Below are positions 6,783 to 15,705 of a stretch of 64,000 nt of DNA, piece after piece. The stretch is from contig NZ_JAGGPT010000006.1 in assembly GCF_018613715.1 (NCBI RefSeq), positions 868,001-932,000 of the forward strand. Reading direction: 5' to 3'. This stretch comes from Chryseobacterium sp. ISL-6. Its GTDB lineage: Bacteria; Bacteroidota; Bacteroidia; Flavobacteriales; Weeksellaceae. Position numbers and translations under genes: made by a program. Position 1 is the stretch's first letter, and every line of letters begins with the position of its first letter. The notes below the pieces were generated by a model. That model searched no databases. It was not told the DNA's origin and worked only from the letters and a program-made list of their open reading frames with translations.

Positions 6783-8543
6783 ATGAAGATGCAGACGTAC
6801 TTATTTATGATAGCTGTTTTATTGGGAATCAGTTTGAATGCTCAGCAAAAAACATTTTGCAACCCAATTAATATAGACTATGGATATACTCCTTTTGAGT
6901 CTTTTTCAAAGCAAGGGAAGCATCGAGCTACGGCCGATCCTGTTATTGTTAATTTTAAAAATAAATTATTTCTTTTTTCCACCAATCAGGAAGGCTATTG
7001 GTATAGTGATGATATGCTTGACTGGAAGTTTGTAAAAAGGAAATTTCTTAGAGATAATAAATATACTCACGATCTTAATGCACCTGCAGTTTGGGCAATG
7101 AAAGATACCCTATACGTTTTTGGCTCTACCTGGGAACAGGATTTTCCAATTTGGAAAAGTACCAATCCGACCAAAGATGACTGGAAAATTGCAGTAGATA
7201 CTTTAAAAGTTGGAGCTTGGGATCCGGCTTTTCATTATGATGAAGATAAAAATAAATTATACTTATACTGGGGTTCAAGTAATGAATGGCCTTTATTAGG
7301 AACCGAGGTAAAAGTTAAAACTTTACAGTCTGAAGGTTTTGTAAAACCAATATTAAGATTAAAACCTGAAGATCATGGTTGGGAGCGTTTTGGAGAATAC
7401 AACGATAATGTGTTTCTACAGCCTTTTGTTGAAGGTGCCTGGATGACAAAACATAATAACAAATATTATATGCAGTATGGAGCTCCGGCTACCGAATTTA
7501 GTGGTTATTCTGATGGAGTATATGTCAGTAAAAATCCTCTTGAGGGTTTCGAATACCAGCAGCATAATCCATTCTCCTATAAACCTGGTGGTTTTGCAAG
7601 AGGAGCCGGACATGGAGCAACTTTTGAGGATAATTATAAAAACTGGTGGCATATTTCAACGATTTTTATTTCCACTAAAAATAATTTTGAAAGAAGGTTG
7701 GGGATCTGGCCTGCAGGTTTTGATAAAGATGATGTAATGTATTGCAATACATCATACGGAGATTATCCAACTTACCTTCCGCAATATGCTCAGGGTAAAG
7801 ATTTTTCCAAAGGTCTTTTTACGGGATGGATGTTGTTGAACTATAATAAGCCGGTTCAGGTTTCTTCGACTTTAGGTGGTTATCACTCAAACTATGCCGT
7901 GGATGAAGATATAAAAACATATTGGAGTGCTAAAACAGGAAATAAAGGTGAATGGTTTCAGACTGATCTGGGTGATGTATCTACTATCAATGCTATTCAG
8001 ATTAATTATGCTGATCAGGATGTAGAGTTTTTAGGAAAGACATTAGGAAAGATGCATCAGTATAAAATCTATGGTTCGAACGATGGTAAAAAATGGAATG
8101 TTATTGTAGATAAAAGTAAAAATACCAAGGATGTTCCACACGATTATGTAGAACTTGAAAAACCGGCTAAAGCAAGATTCCTAAAAATAGAAAATTTGAA
8201 AATGCCTACAGGAAAATTTGCATTAAGTGGCTTTAGAGTATTCGGAAAAGGAGAAGGCACAAAACCTGCAAAAGTCGAGAACTTTGTTCCTTTACGGGCT
8301 GATGCCAAAAAATATGGTGAAAGAAGAAGTATCTGGATGAAATGGCAACAGAATTCTGAAGCTGATGGCTATGTTATCTATTGGGGGAAATCTCCGGATA
8401 AATTGTATGGAAGCATTATGGTTTACGGCAAAAATGAATATTTTTTCACAGGGGCGGATAGAACAGATGCTTACTATTTCCAAATTGAAGCGTTTAATGC
8501 CAATGGGATTTCTGAAAGAACGGAGATTATGAAATCAGAATAA
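6783..8543 (+). CDS. Secreted GH43-like beta-propeller protein with F5/8C and FN3 domains
   Basis: A 586-residue exported protein with a signal peptide (1-20, cleavage after SLNA). Residues about 45-345 form a five-bladed propeller like glycoside hydrolase family 43: Asp52 in ATADPVIV, Asp147 in WDPAFH and Glu218 in VEGAW are in the positions of the base, pKa-modulating and acid residues. A discoidin-like F5/8C (CBM32-type) domain spans about 355-475 and a fibronectin-III-like domain about 490-580. The family cleaves arabinan, xylan or galactan side chains. There is no T9SS tail, so it is periplasmic or otherwise anchored. A serine-hydrolase lipoprotein follows 23 bp downstream, probably in the same transcript. 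The substrate is not resolvable. Confidence 0.8.
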   Translation: MKMQTYLFMIAVLLGISLNAQQKTFCNPINIDYGYTPFESFSKQGKHRATADPVIVNFKNKLFLFSTNQEGYWYSDDMLDWKFVKRKFLRDNKYTHDLNAPAVWAMKDTLYVFGSTWEQDFPIWKSTNPTKDDWKIAVDTLKVGAWDPAFHYDEDKNKLYLYWGSSNEWPLLGTEVKVKTLQSEGFVKPILRLKPEDHGWERFGEYNDNVFLQPFVEGAWMTKHNNKYYMQYGAPATEFSGYSDGVYVSKNPLEGFEYQQHNPFSYKPGGFARGAGHGATFEDNYKNWWHISTIFISTKNNFERRLGIWPAGFDKDDVMYCNTSYGDYPTYLPQYAQGKDFSKGLFTGWMLLNYNKPVQVSSTLGGYHSNYAVDEDIKTYWSAKTGNKGEWFQTDLGDVSTINAIQINYADQDVEFLGKTLGKMHQYKIYGSNDGKKWNVIVDKSKNTKDVPHDYVELEKPAKARFLKIENLKMPTGKFALSGFRVFGKGEGTKPAKVENFVPLRADAKKYGERRSIWMKWQQNSEADGYVIYWGKSPDKLYGSIMVYGKNEYFFTGADRTDAYYFQIEAFNANGISERTEIMKSE

Positions 8544-8566
8544 AACTAAAAATTAACGATATAACC

Positions 8567-9778
8567 ATGGAAAAACTAAAAATTGCATCAATCTCACTAT
8601 TCTTACTCGCTTTCCTGGGGTGTAAGAGTAGTGAAGTTGAAGACTATCAAACTGATCTCGATACGGCGATAAGGAAGATTCATACAGATCTTCAGAAAGA
8701 GTTGAATACAGATGTTCCGTCACTAAGTGTTTATATTGTTTCTCCAAAAGGAACTTATTTTAGTACAGTGACGGGAAATAATGGAACTCTTGTAACTAAG
8801 AAAACGAACTTTCGTTTTGCGAGTAATACTAAAAATTTTACCTCTACAGCTATTTTAAAAATGATGCAGGATGGATGGCTTCATCTTGATGATAAAATTA
8901 CAGCTAATATTCCCGGAACAAATGTTCCTTATGTACCCAATACAGCAGAATGGAATTTTCCGAATAAAAATCAGATTACCATTCGTCAGATTCTACAACA
9001 TAACGCAGGAATATATGATGTAACAAACGATACCTCTCAATACAATGTAAATGGGGAAACCTATGCAGATTATATGCTTGAGAATTTTCCCGATCATCAA
9101 TTTACTTCTACGGAATATGTGAAACTTCTAACAGATCATAATCTTACGTATGGCTTACCCAATACAGTATATCATTATTCAAATACAGGATTTTCAATTT
9201 TAGGAGAGATAATTTCAAGAGTTTATTCTCAGAAATCAAACACTTCTAAAACGTATGGAAATTATATGTACGATCATATTGTAGGACCTTCTTCGAAGAT
9301 TCCGTTAGATATTAAATTCCCCGAATTGGCACCTGATCAGCAGTTGCCGATTCCTTATGTAAAGGGCTTTATTAAATATACAGATCATAATGAAATAACC
9401 GATCAGAAAAATGCAAGTGCTCATGTTGCAGAGGGAAATGGTGTAGGGACCATGCTTACACTTTCTGATTACATAAGAAGTATGATGAAAAGTCAGAATG
9501 TTCTTAATGCATCAAGTGTAGAACAAATGAAAAAAAGTAAAGGACCGGCAACAACTTCTGATTATGCATTAGGATGTTCATATGTTCCGGGAGTGGGATA
9601 TGGGCATAATGGAGCTACGGAGGGTTATCTTTCAACTATGCTTTACGATCCGGAAACAGATTTTTCCGTTGTAGTTCTTCTACCTTTTTGGGACTTGAGA
9701 AATATGGACAATTTTACCAAATGTCTTTCTACTTTGAATACTACAGCCCTTGAAGCTAAAAAAGCTCTTAAATATTAA
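8567..9778 (+). CDS. Serine hydrolase lipoprotein, beta-lactamase (class C)/DD-peptidase family
   Basis: A 403-residue protein with a lipoprotein signal (lipobox LAFLGC, Cys19). The three penicillin-recognising-fold motifs are present: S86-N-T-K89 (SxxK), Y204-S-N206 (YxN) and H347-N-G349 (HxG in place of KTG). This is the AmpC/EstB/DD-carboxypeptidase superfamily; members with HxG are often esterases or D-amino-acid peptidases rather than beta-lactamases, so an antibiotic-resistance role should not be assumed. It probably sits on the periplasmic face of a membrane. It follows the GH43-like gene by 23 bp and ends at a strong hairpin. Confidence 0.85.
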   Translation: MEKLKIASISLFLLAFLGCKSSEVEDYQTDLDTAIRKIHTDLQKELNTDVPSLSVYIVSPKGTYFSTVTGNNGTLVTKKTNFRFASNTKNFTSTAILKMMQDGWLHLDDKITANIPGTNVPYVPNTAEWNFPNKNQITIRQILQHNAGIYDVTNDTSQYNVNGETYADYMLENFPDHQFTSTEYVKLLTDHNLTYGLPNTVYHYSNTGFSILGEIISRVYSQKSNTSKTYGNYMYDHIVGPSSKIPLDIKFPELAPDQQLPIPYVKGFIKYTDHNEITDQKNASAHVAEGNGVGTMLTLSDYIRSMMKSQNVLNASSVEQMKKSKGPATTSDYALGCSYVPGVGYGHNGATEGYLSTMLYDPETDFSVVVLLPFWDLRNMDNFTKCLSTLNTTALEAKKALKY

Positions 9779-9806
9779 AGAATCAGAATTAAATATTTAA
9801 ATAAAA

Positions 9807-9833
9807 AAACGCTTTGACCTGTTCAGAGCGTTT
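9807..9833. terminator. Hairpin between convergent genes
   Basis: AAACGCT (9807-9813) pairs with AGCGTTT (9827-9833), with TGA/TCA pairing further in. On the minus strand a run of Ts follows, so it best terminates the hydrolase gene, whose stop codon lies inside the hairpin. It can also serve the plus-strand gene. Confidence 0.75.
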
Positions 9834-10686
9834 ACTTTTTGTCCACCTGTTTCAGAAACTGATCAATTTTGGTAATTAGAAAAGAGCTGTTATTTTCTTT
9901 GTCCCAATCCAAATGTCCTCCTTTAAAGCCAAAAGACTCGTGAAATATCCCGTTTTTGTCTAAAATAGAATCTAAAATTACCTTTTGTGACATTGGGATG
10001 ACCTGGTCATTTTTTCCGTAATAAGAAAGAGTAGGAGCTGAGGTAGTATTGATCCATTTCACAGGACTGATAAAATTGGTCATAGATGTTCCTGAAGAAA
10101 GAACTTTTGGGTTGATTAAATGCTTTTCAACAAATGCATAATCGAAATATTTTTTAAAACCAGAATCTGCCAGATCGGAAGGTCCTACAATATTAATAAC
10201 AGCTTTTACTTTTTTATCTTTATCAAATTTATAGGCATAGAGCATTGATAAATGACCACCAGCACTGTTACCTAAAAGCACAAATCTTGGTTTATAGTTT
10301 AATGTTTTTTCTAAATGCTCAATAGCACTGCTGATGTCATCGGTCTGATTTGGAATGGCAAAATGGGTCGTTGATGCTAATCTGTAATTGATATTCGCAA
10401 AAATGGCTTTTGGAAATTTTTGCATCATAGATAAAGCGAAAAATGTGAGTTGAGATTTGTTTCCACTACGCCAGCCACCGCCATGTATAAAAAGAAAGAC
10501 ATCGGGCTTGTAATTTAAATTAGAAGGAATATACAGATCCATTTTCTGCTCAGAATCATTGCCGTAAGAAATATTTTCCTGACTTTCGAAAGAGATTTTA
10601 TTACCGAGATCTATCGTTTTTTTCTTGCAACCGATACTGAACAGCAGTATTAACGACCAGCTAAAAATGATAATTAAATTTTTCAT
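9832..10686 (-). CDS. Alpha/beta-hydrolase lipoprotein (BD-FAE / HSL-like)
   Basis: I place the start at ATG 10686, giving 284 residues, because it yields a lipoprotein signal (FSIGC, Cys20). A longer reading to 10800 would run through the terminator and into the neighbouring receptor gene. Catalytic features: oxyanion HGGG (68-71), nucleophile Ser141 in GNSAGG, Asp227 in YGKNDQVIP and His258 in GGHLDW. Family members are carboxylesterases, including those that remove acyl groups from sugars. It is separated from the upstream receptor gene by a terminator, so it may have its own promoter. The substrate is unknown. Confidence 0.85.
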   Translation of the reverse strand: MKNLIIIFSWSLILLFSIGCKKKTIDLGNKISFESQENISYGNDSEQKMDLYIPSNLNYKPDVFLFIHGGGWRSGNKSQLTFFALSMMQKFPKAIFANINYRLASTTHFAIPNQTDDISSAIEHLEKTLNYKPRFVLLGNSAGGHLSMLYAYKFDKDKKVKAVINIVGPSDLADSGFKKYFDYAFVEKHLINPKVLSSGTSMTNFISPVKWINTTSAPTLSYYGKNDQVIPMSQKVILDSILDKNGIFHESFGFKGGHLDWDKENNSSFLITKIDQFLKQVDKK

Positions 10687-10705
10687 ACAGGCTAAAGATA
10701 GAAAA

Positions 10706-10725
10706 CTCGCTGAGAAATCAGCGAG
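10706..10725 (-). terminator. Intrinsic terminator of first tandem receptor gene
   Basis: CTCGCTGA-GAAA-TCAGCGAG: a perfect 8-bp stem with a GAAA tetraloop, followed on the minus strand by TTTTC. It lies between the receptor stop (10766) and the hydrolase start (10686). Confidence 0.8.
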
Positions 10726-10765
10726 CTTACCATAAAATAATTGATATGAAGAAATGAATGTTTTT

Positions 10766-13057
10766 TTATCTTGTTCTGCTTTTGATGGCGTCGGAAGCAC
10801 CCTCGATGTCTCTTACTTTTTTAACTTTTTGATTACCAAAATTGTAAGTGATGCTTAAAGTCATACCTCTTCTGTATTGATCGTTTCTTACATAATTGTA
10901 GTTTCCATTGGCTTGATAATCTTCAATTTCTACAATATTTGTTTTTAAAACATCATTTACATTGAGTGCAAAAGTCCATTCGTTCCAGATTTTTTTCAAA
11001 CTAAGATCCAAGCTCATTAAGTTCTTCAGCATTCCAAGTTCTATTTGCTGTTTATCAACAAAGAAATAATTTACGCCTAAGAACCATGTTTTCTTTTTAT
11101 CAAGACGTACTGTGTTATTAGTTTGAATGACCATGCTTGTAGATCTGATATTGTTTGTATACGTAATAAACTCACCTTCTTTATTTTTAAATCTCTCTCC
11201 GGTTGTTGGATCAGTATCAAGACTGCCATTATTGATGTTATGTTGAAAACCAATGTTGAAGTTAGTGGTCAAGTATTGTTTAAAGAATGATTTTTGAATT
11301 CCTAACATTGCAGACATTTCTTGTTTATCCCCGAAATTTGTTCTAATGTAACGCAATACATTTCTTGGTCCAACTGTTCCATCCGGTGCTACGGGATAAC
11401 CCTGTAATGGAACCTGAGTAATCTGATCTTTATAATATGAATGATTCAAAATCAAGAAATAGGAGCTTTTATACATATAGGTTAATTCCTGGTTATAGGT
11501 AGAAGAAGCCTTTACAAACGGATTATTCTGAGTGTAATTATCATCGGTTAAAATATTTCGAACTGGATTTATTTCCCAGAAACTAGGCCTTCTCATTCTA
11601 CTTGAAAATGAATATGATATATTATTGCTGTCATTAATAGCATAATTGAAACTTAGATAGGGTAAAAAGTTATTATAATTTCTTTTTATTTCTTGGTATT
11701 GCATCGTCTTATCCGGATTTAGAGGAGCGTTAGCCGTCCCTAAACTTTTTGTAATTTCATACCTTGCTCCGACTTTCCCAGAAAGCTTATCGGAGAATTT
11801 TTTTTCTATTGTTAAATAGGCTCCATAAATATTTTCATCATATATAAAATGATTAGGCATGTGTTCTTCTTTTTTTATTGGAGCAGGGGGATTTACCCTA
11901 TAAGTGTCATTCTTAGTGTCATTATCCGTTTTCGTTTTATTGTAATTTCCTCCTATGGAAACCGTAAAATCATTTTTTAATTTCTGGATATAATCTACTG
12001 TCCCAGAAAAATTATTGATTATCTGTGGAAGGTTCTGATAAATGGTTTGACTTAGACCTGTGTCTTGGCCAAGTGAATTGGCGAGATAAGTTTTATTATC
12101 AGTAAACTGAAATCTCTTGTAATTAAGATAAGCAGCATTTACATTCAATTTACTTCCTAAAGAATCGGTTTTTAATTCATAATTTAAGTTGACTGAATTG
12201 TTATAAGATCTTGCATCTTCCTTGTTTCTGGAATTAGTATAATTAGTAATGTAATCTTTTTTCTTATCATCATAAGAGCGGATAGTATTAAATAAATTTA
12301 CTGTAGAATTATAACTTTTATTAGCCCAAGTATTCCAAGATAAAGCTAGATTGCTTTTCTCTGTTAATTGATAATCAATGTTCAAATAACCGCCAAGGTT
12401 TTTATTTGGATCATTAATATCACCTACAGATTCATTGGATGATAAACTATTTCCATTTCTTAAAATATAAGATTGTGCACCGATATTTTCGCCACCACTA
12501 AGATTAGCGCTGATTCCTAATTTATTCTTTCTGTAATTGGCTGAAAAACTGGCATCGCTTCCGTTGAACTTATTTTGAGAGTTAGACATTCTCATGTTAC
12601 CACTTAATCCATCACTCATTTTTTTCTTTAAAACGATATTGATGATCCCATCAGATGATTCTACCTGGTACTCACTTCCCGGAACTGTAATAACCTCAAT
12701 TTTCTGGATATTCTCTGCTGGTGTGTTTTTAAGAAATTGAACTAATGAATCAGCGTCCATATTGGTTTTTCTACCATTGATATAGATTATAGCATTATTC
12801 TTTCCTGCAATTTTTAATGTCTTATCATCGGTAGATGAAAGTAATGGAGTTTGTTTTAATAGATCAAATGTTGTATTTCCTTTAGCAACAGGCGAAGCGG
12901 CAACATCGTACACAAAGCGATCACTTTGTTTTTTAAATACTTGTTTCGTTAAAGTAACTCCCTCTATACTTTTAGTTTTTACTGAATCTGTTTTTTTTTC
13001 CTGAGCAAAAGCTAGTCCGGTAAAAAATATAGCTGCGATGAGTAGTGGCGTCTTCAT
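10766..13057 (-). CDS. TonB-dependent receptor-like outer-membrane beta-barrel protein (tandem copy 2)
   Basis: A 763-residue protein with a signal peptide (MKTPLLIAAIFFTGLAFA, cleavage before QEKK), a plug domain (about 45-145, including IIYINGRKTNMDADSL and IEVITVPGSEYQVESSDGIINIVLKKK) and a beta-barrel of the OMP_b-brl_3 type. Unlike the receptor at 1825 it has no carboxypeptidase-regulatory-like domain before the plug. It is a close paralogue of the gene upstream (13131-15392): the signal peptides and the first 130 residues align almost without gaps. Only 73 bp separate the two, so they are probably co-transcribed from the promoter near 15450. Ligand unknown. Confidence 0.85.
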   Translation of the reverse strand: MKTPLLIAAIFFTGLAFAQEKKTDSVKTKSIEGVTLTKQVFKKQSDRFVYDVAASPVAKGNTTFDLLKQTPLLSSTDDKTLKIAGKNNAIIYINGRKTNMDADSLVQFLKNTPAENIQKIEVITVPGSEYQVESSDGIINIVLKKKMSDGLSGNMRMSNSQNKFNGSDASFSANYRKNKLGISANLSGGENIGAQSYILRNGNSLSSNESVGDINDPNKNLGGYLNIDYQLTEKSNLALSWNTWANKSYNSTVNLFNTIRSYDDKKKDYITNYTNSRNKEDARSYNNSVNLNYELKTDSLGSKLNVNAAYLNYKRFQFTDNKTYLANSLGQDTGLSQTIYQNLPQIINNFSGTVDYIQKLKNDFTVSIGGNYNKTKTDNDTKNDTYRVNPPAPIKKEEHMPNHFIYDENIYGAYLTIEKKFSDKLSGKVGARYEITKSLGTANAPLNPDKTMQYQEIKRNYNNFLPYLSFNYAINDSNNISYSFSSRMRRPSFWEINPVRNILTDDNYTQNNPFVKASSTYNQELTYMYKSSYFLILNHSYYKDQITQVPLQGYPVAPDGTVGPRNVLRYIRTNFGDKQEMSAMLGIQKSFFKQYLTTNFNIGFQHNINNGSLDTDPTTGERFKNKEGEFITYTNNIRSTSMVIQTNNTVRLDKKKTWFLGVNYFFVDKQQIELGMLKNLMSLDLSLKKIWNEWTFALNVNDVLKTNIVEIEDYQANGNYNYVRNDQYRRGMTLSITYNFGNQKVKKVRDIEGASDAIKSRTR

Positions 13058-13130
13058 GAATTTATTTTTTTAAGTTGAGGTTTCGATTCTGAACATGGTT
13101 TAAGACAGAATCTTAAAGAAGTTTATTATA

Positions 13131-15392
13131 TTAAGTTCTAGATTTTACAGCATCATTGGCTGATTTCATTTCTCTGGTTTTTTTCAGTTTTTGATTTCCA
13201 AAATTATAGGTGACCCCTACACTGAAAATTCTTGGATACTCAAAATTGGTTACATTGTTGAAGCTTCCATCAGGTTGAATACCTTTTATTTTATTGAAGT
13301 TTTGATTAAATACATCATATACTTCCACCAAAACGGTCCAATCGCCTACGATTTTTTTGATATTAAGATCCAGGCTTTGTCTTGTTCCTAATTCTCCAAT
13401 TTCTATTTTGCTTTTTCCAGCATAGAAGTAGTTAATTCCCAGGAACCAGTCTTTTTTAGACGAAAGACGAATGGTGTTGTTGAACTGAGCAGAAAAATTA
13501 AAGTTTTTCACATCGATAACATAAGGAGTAAGTACTTCTGTCTGGCCAGGTACGGGTCTTGAAGTTGGATCTTCAGATACGGTGCCGGAATACATAGCAT
13601 AAGCTAGATTAACTGAGTAATTCGTTGTCCAGATATCTTTGAACCAGGATTTATTCATTCCCAGTGTCAACCCAAGCTGCTTATTATTACCATAATTAGT
13701 TCTGATGTATCTTAAAAACTTTGTAGTAACCATAATAGGATCCCCATTAGAATCAAGTTCTATCTTTCCATTCTCATCTTTTTCAGGTTTTGTCACAGTC
13801 CCCTGCAGAGGCACCTGGTTTGAGGCATCTTCTACATAGTTAAAACTTAGGTTTGCATAGAAAGCATTCTTAAACATATAATTGATTTCCTGATTATAAT
13901 ATTTAGAAGCTAAAACGAACGGATTGTTCTGAGTGTAGTTGTCTGGTGTAAAATAAGTTCTGGATGGATTTAATTCCCAAAATCGAGGTCTTCTTATTCT
14001 GCTGGAAAAAGTATAGCTTATATTATTGTCTGCATTAATTGCATAGTTGAAATTAAGATACGGAAGCAGGTTATTATAGTTTCTATCAAAACCTGTTTTT
14101 CCTAATATCTCACCAGTACTTCTGGTCATCTCATAACGGGTTCCTATTTTTCCGGATAATTTCTCACTTAATTTTCTTTCGTAAGTAAGATAAAGACCTA
14201 GAATATTTTCTTTATAAATGAAATGATTGGTTTGATCGAAATCATTTACAAAACTGTCGCTTGCTTTTGTATAAACATCCTGTCTGGTATCGTTGTCTGT
14301 TTTTGTATTATTATAGCTAATTCCCATTAACCATGAATTCCCTTTTGCTGTTTTTTTGATGTAATCTACATTGGCTGCGTAATTGTTAATGATCTGCGGA
14401 ACCCATTGTTTAAATGCCCCGTATTTATTATCGTCATCATTATAAAAGGGAAATGTTTCATTAATGCTCGATTTGTCTCTGTTGAACCATAAATAGGAGA
14501 TATTAGAAGTTAGTTTACTTCCTAACGAATCCGTTTTTATTTCATAGTTTAAATTAAAAGAATGATTTCTTGTCTGGGCATCTTCATTATTTACAGTTCT
14601 GTTTTTTAAGACCCCATTTTGAATGTTTGTAATATCCAGAATAGAATTGAAACTTTTATTGTATCTCATATTATATGTGAAACCCAGACTTTGCTTTTTG
14701 GTAATTTCATAATCAATATTCACGCTACCACCAAAGTTTTTATTTGGATCATCATTAAATCCAAAAGACTCATTTTTAAAAGTGGAGTTTCCATTAGAAA
14801 GTCTATACTTTTCTCTGTCTGTCCAGCTTCCAGTACTGATATTTGTGTTAACTGCTAATTTGTCTTTTCGGAAATTGAAAGAAGCACTTGCAGAAGGATT
14901 GTTATAATAAGCCTGCTCATTTTGCATTTTTAAAGTTCCGTTATAACCATTGTTTCTGCTTTTTTTCATCACAATGTTAATTACCCCGTCGTTAGATTCA
15001 ACTTGAAACTCACTACCTGGAACAGTGATTACTTCAATTTTCTGGATATCTTCAGATGGTGTGTTTTTAAGCATTTCAATTAATGCCTCCGCATCCATAT
15101 TGGATTTTTTATTGTTGATGTAAATAACAACTTCTGATTTCCCCATTATTTTTAATGTTTTCCCATCAATACTGGAGATCATTGGAGTCTGCTTTAATAA
15201 GTTGAAGGTATTTGTCCCTTTAGCAATAGGGGAAGAGGCAACATCATAAATAAAGCGGTCGCTTTGTTTTTTGAAGACCTGTTTCTTTAAGTTTATACCC
15301 TCTATATTTTTAGTTTTTAGAGTATCTGATTTCTGTTGGGCAAAAACAAATCCAGTGAAAAATATGGCTGCAAAGAGAATGGGCGTTTTCAT
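13131..15392 (-). CDS. TonB-dependent receptor-like outer-membrane beta-barrel protein (tandem copy 1)
   Basis: A 753-residue paralogue of the next gene, with signal peptide MKTPILFAAIFFTGFVFA, plug (IYINNKKSNMDAEALIEML, IEVITVPGSEFQVESNDGVINIVMKK) and beta-barrel. It too lacks the N-terminal carboxypeptidase-like domain. The C-terminal TREMKSANDAVKSRT resembles the VRDIEGASDAIKSRTR end of its neighbour, a charged periplasmic tail after the last strand. It is the promoter-proximal member of the pair. The tandem arrangement indicates a local duplication with barrel-loop divergence, which usually means related ligands. Ligand unknown. Confidence 0.85.
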   Translation of the reverse strand: MKTPILFAAIFFTGFVFAQQKSDTLKTKNIEGINLKKQVFKKQSDRFIYDVASSPIAKGTNTFNLLKQTPMISSIDGKTLKIMGKSEVVIYINNKKSNMDAEALIEMLKNTPSEDIQKIEVITVPGSEFQVESNDGVINIVMKKSRNNGYNGTLKMQNEQAYYNNPSASASFNFRKDKLAVNTNISTGSWTDREKYRLSNGNSTFKNESFGFNDDPNKNFGGSVNIDYEITKKQSLGFTYNMRYNKSFNSILDITNIQNGVLKNRTVNNEDAQTRNHSFNLNYEIKTDSLGSKLTSNISYLWFNRDKSSINETFPFYNDDDNKYGAFKQWVPQIINNYAANVDYIKKTAKGNSWLMGISYNNTKTDNDTRQDVYTKASDSFVNDFDQTNHFIYKENILGLYLTYERKLSEKLSGKIGTRYEMTRSTGEILGKTGFDRNYNNLLPYLNFNYAINADNNISYTFSSRIRRPRFWELNPSRTYFTPDNYTQNNPFVLASKYYNQEINYMFKNAFYANLSFNYVEDASNQVPLQGTVTKPEKDENGKIELDSNGDPIMVTTKFLRYIRTNYGNNKQLGLTLGMNKSWFKDIWTTNYSVNLAYAMYSGTVSEDPTSRPVPGQTEVLTPYVIDVKNFNFSAQFNNTIRLSSKKDWFLGINYFYAGKSKIEIGELGTRQSLDLNIKKIVGDWTVLVEVYDVFNQNFNKIKGIQPDGSFNNVTNFEYPRIFSVGVTYNFGNQKLKKTREMKSANDAVKSRT

Positions 15393-15705
15393 GATTCTAT
15401 TTTTTATTTGTTAATAGCTTGTATTTGTTATTATTTAACATTACAAAGATATATAATAAATCTAGTATTATGCAATACAAAGTACTTAAAATGTTTTTAT
15501 TTCATCTATAAAGTATTGATTTTCAGTTACTAAAATTTCAATTGAAAATTTTTCCTTCCTTATATTGACTCTATTATTAGACAACTTGACGGCTAAAGTT
15601 GTTACATCAAAACTGAAATTTTGAAAAAATTAACATAAAAAGGAGAATGTAATTTCGTATTCTATTTTATGACTACTTTAGTATCAATAAAAAAATTAAT
15701 AATTT
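15393..15705. promoter_or_regulatory. Divergent intergenic region with receptor promoter and a dyad
   Basis: On the minus strand, TATCTTTG (complement of 15444-15451) with TTG (complement of 15473-15475, 21-base spacer) is a good promoter for the tandem receptors. Nearer the lipoprotein gene lies an ACAACTT-N8-AAGTTGT inverted repeat (15581-15602), a possible operator. For the plus-strand gene only imperfect -7 candidates are seen, such as TAATTTCG around 15650. No further coding sequence is seen. Confidence 0.55.

Noticed and set aside
8567..9778. Calling the serine hydrolase a beta-lactamase resistance gene
   Set aside because: The third motif is HxG rather than KTG and it lies beside a glycosidase; esterase or peptidase function is at least as likely.
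10687..10800. N-terminal extension of the alpha/beta-hydrolase frame
   Set aside because: It runs through the terminator hairpin at 10706-10725 and into the receptor gene; the lipoprotein signal starts at 10686.
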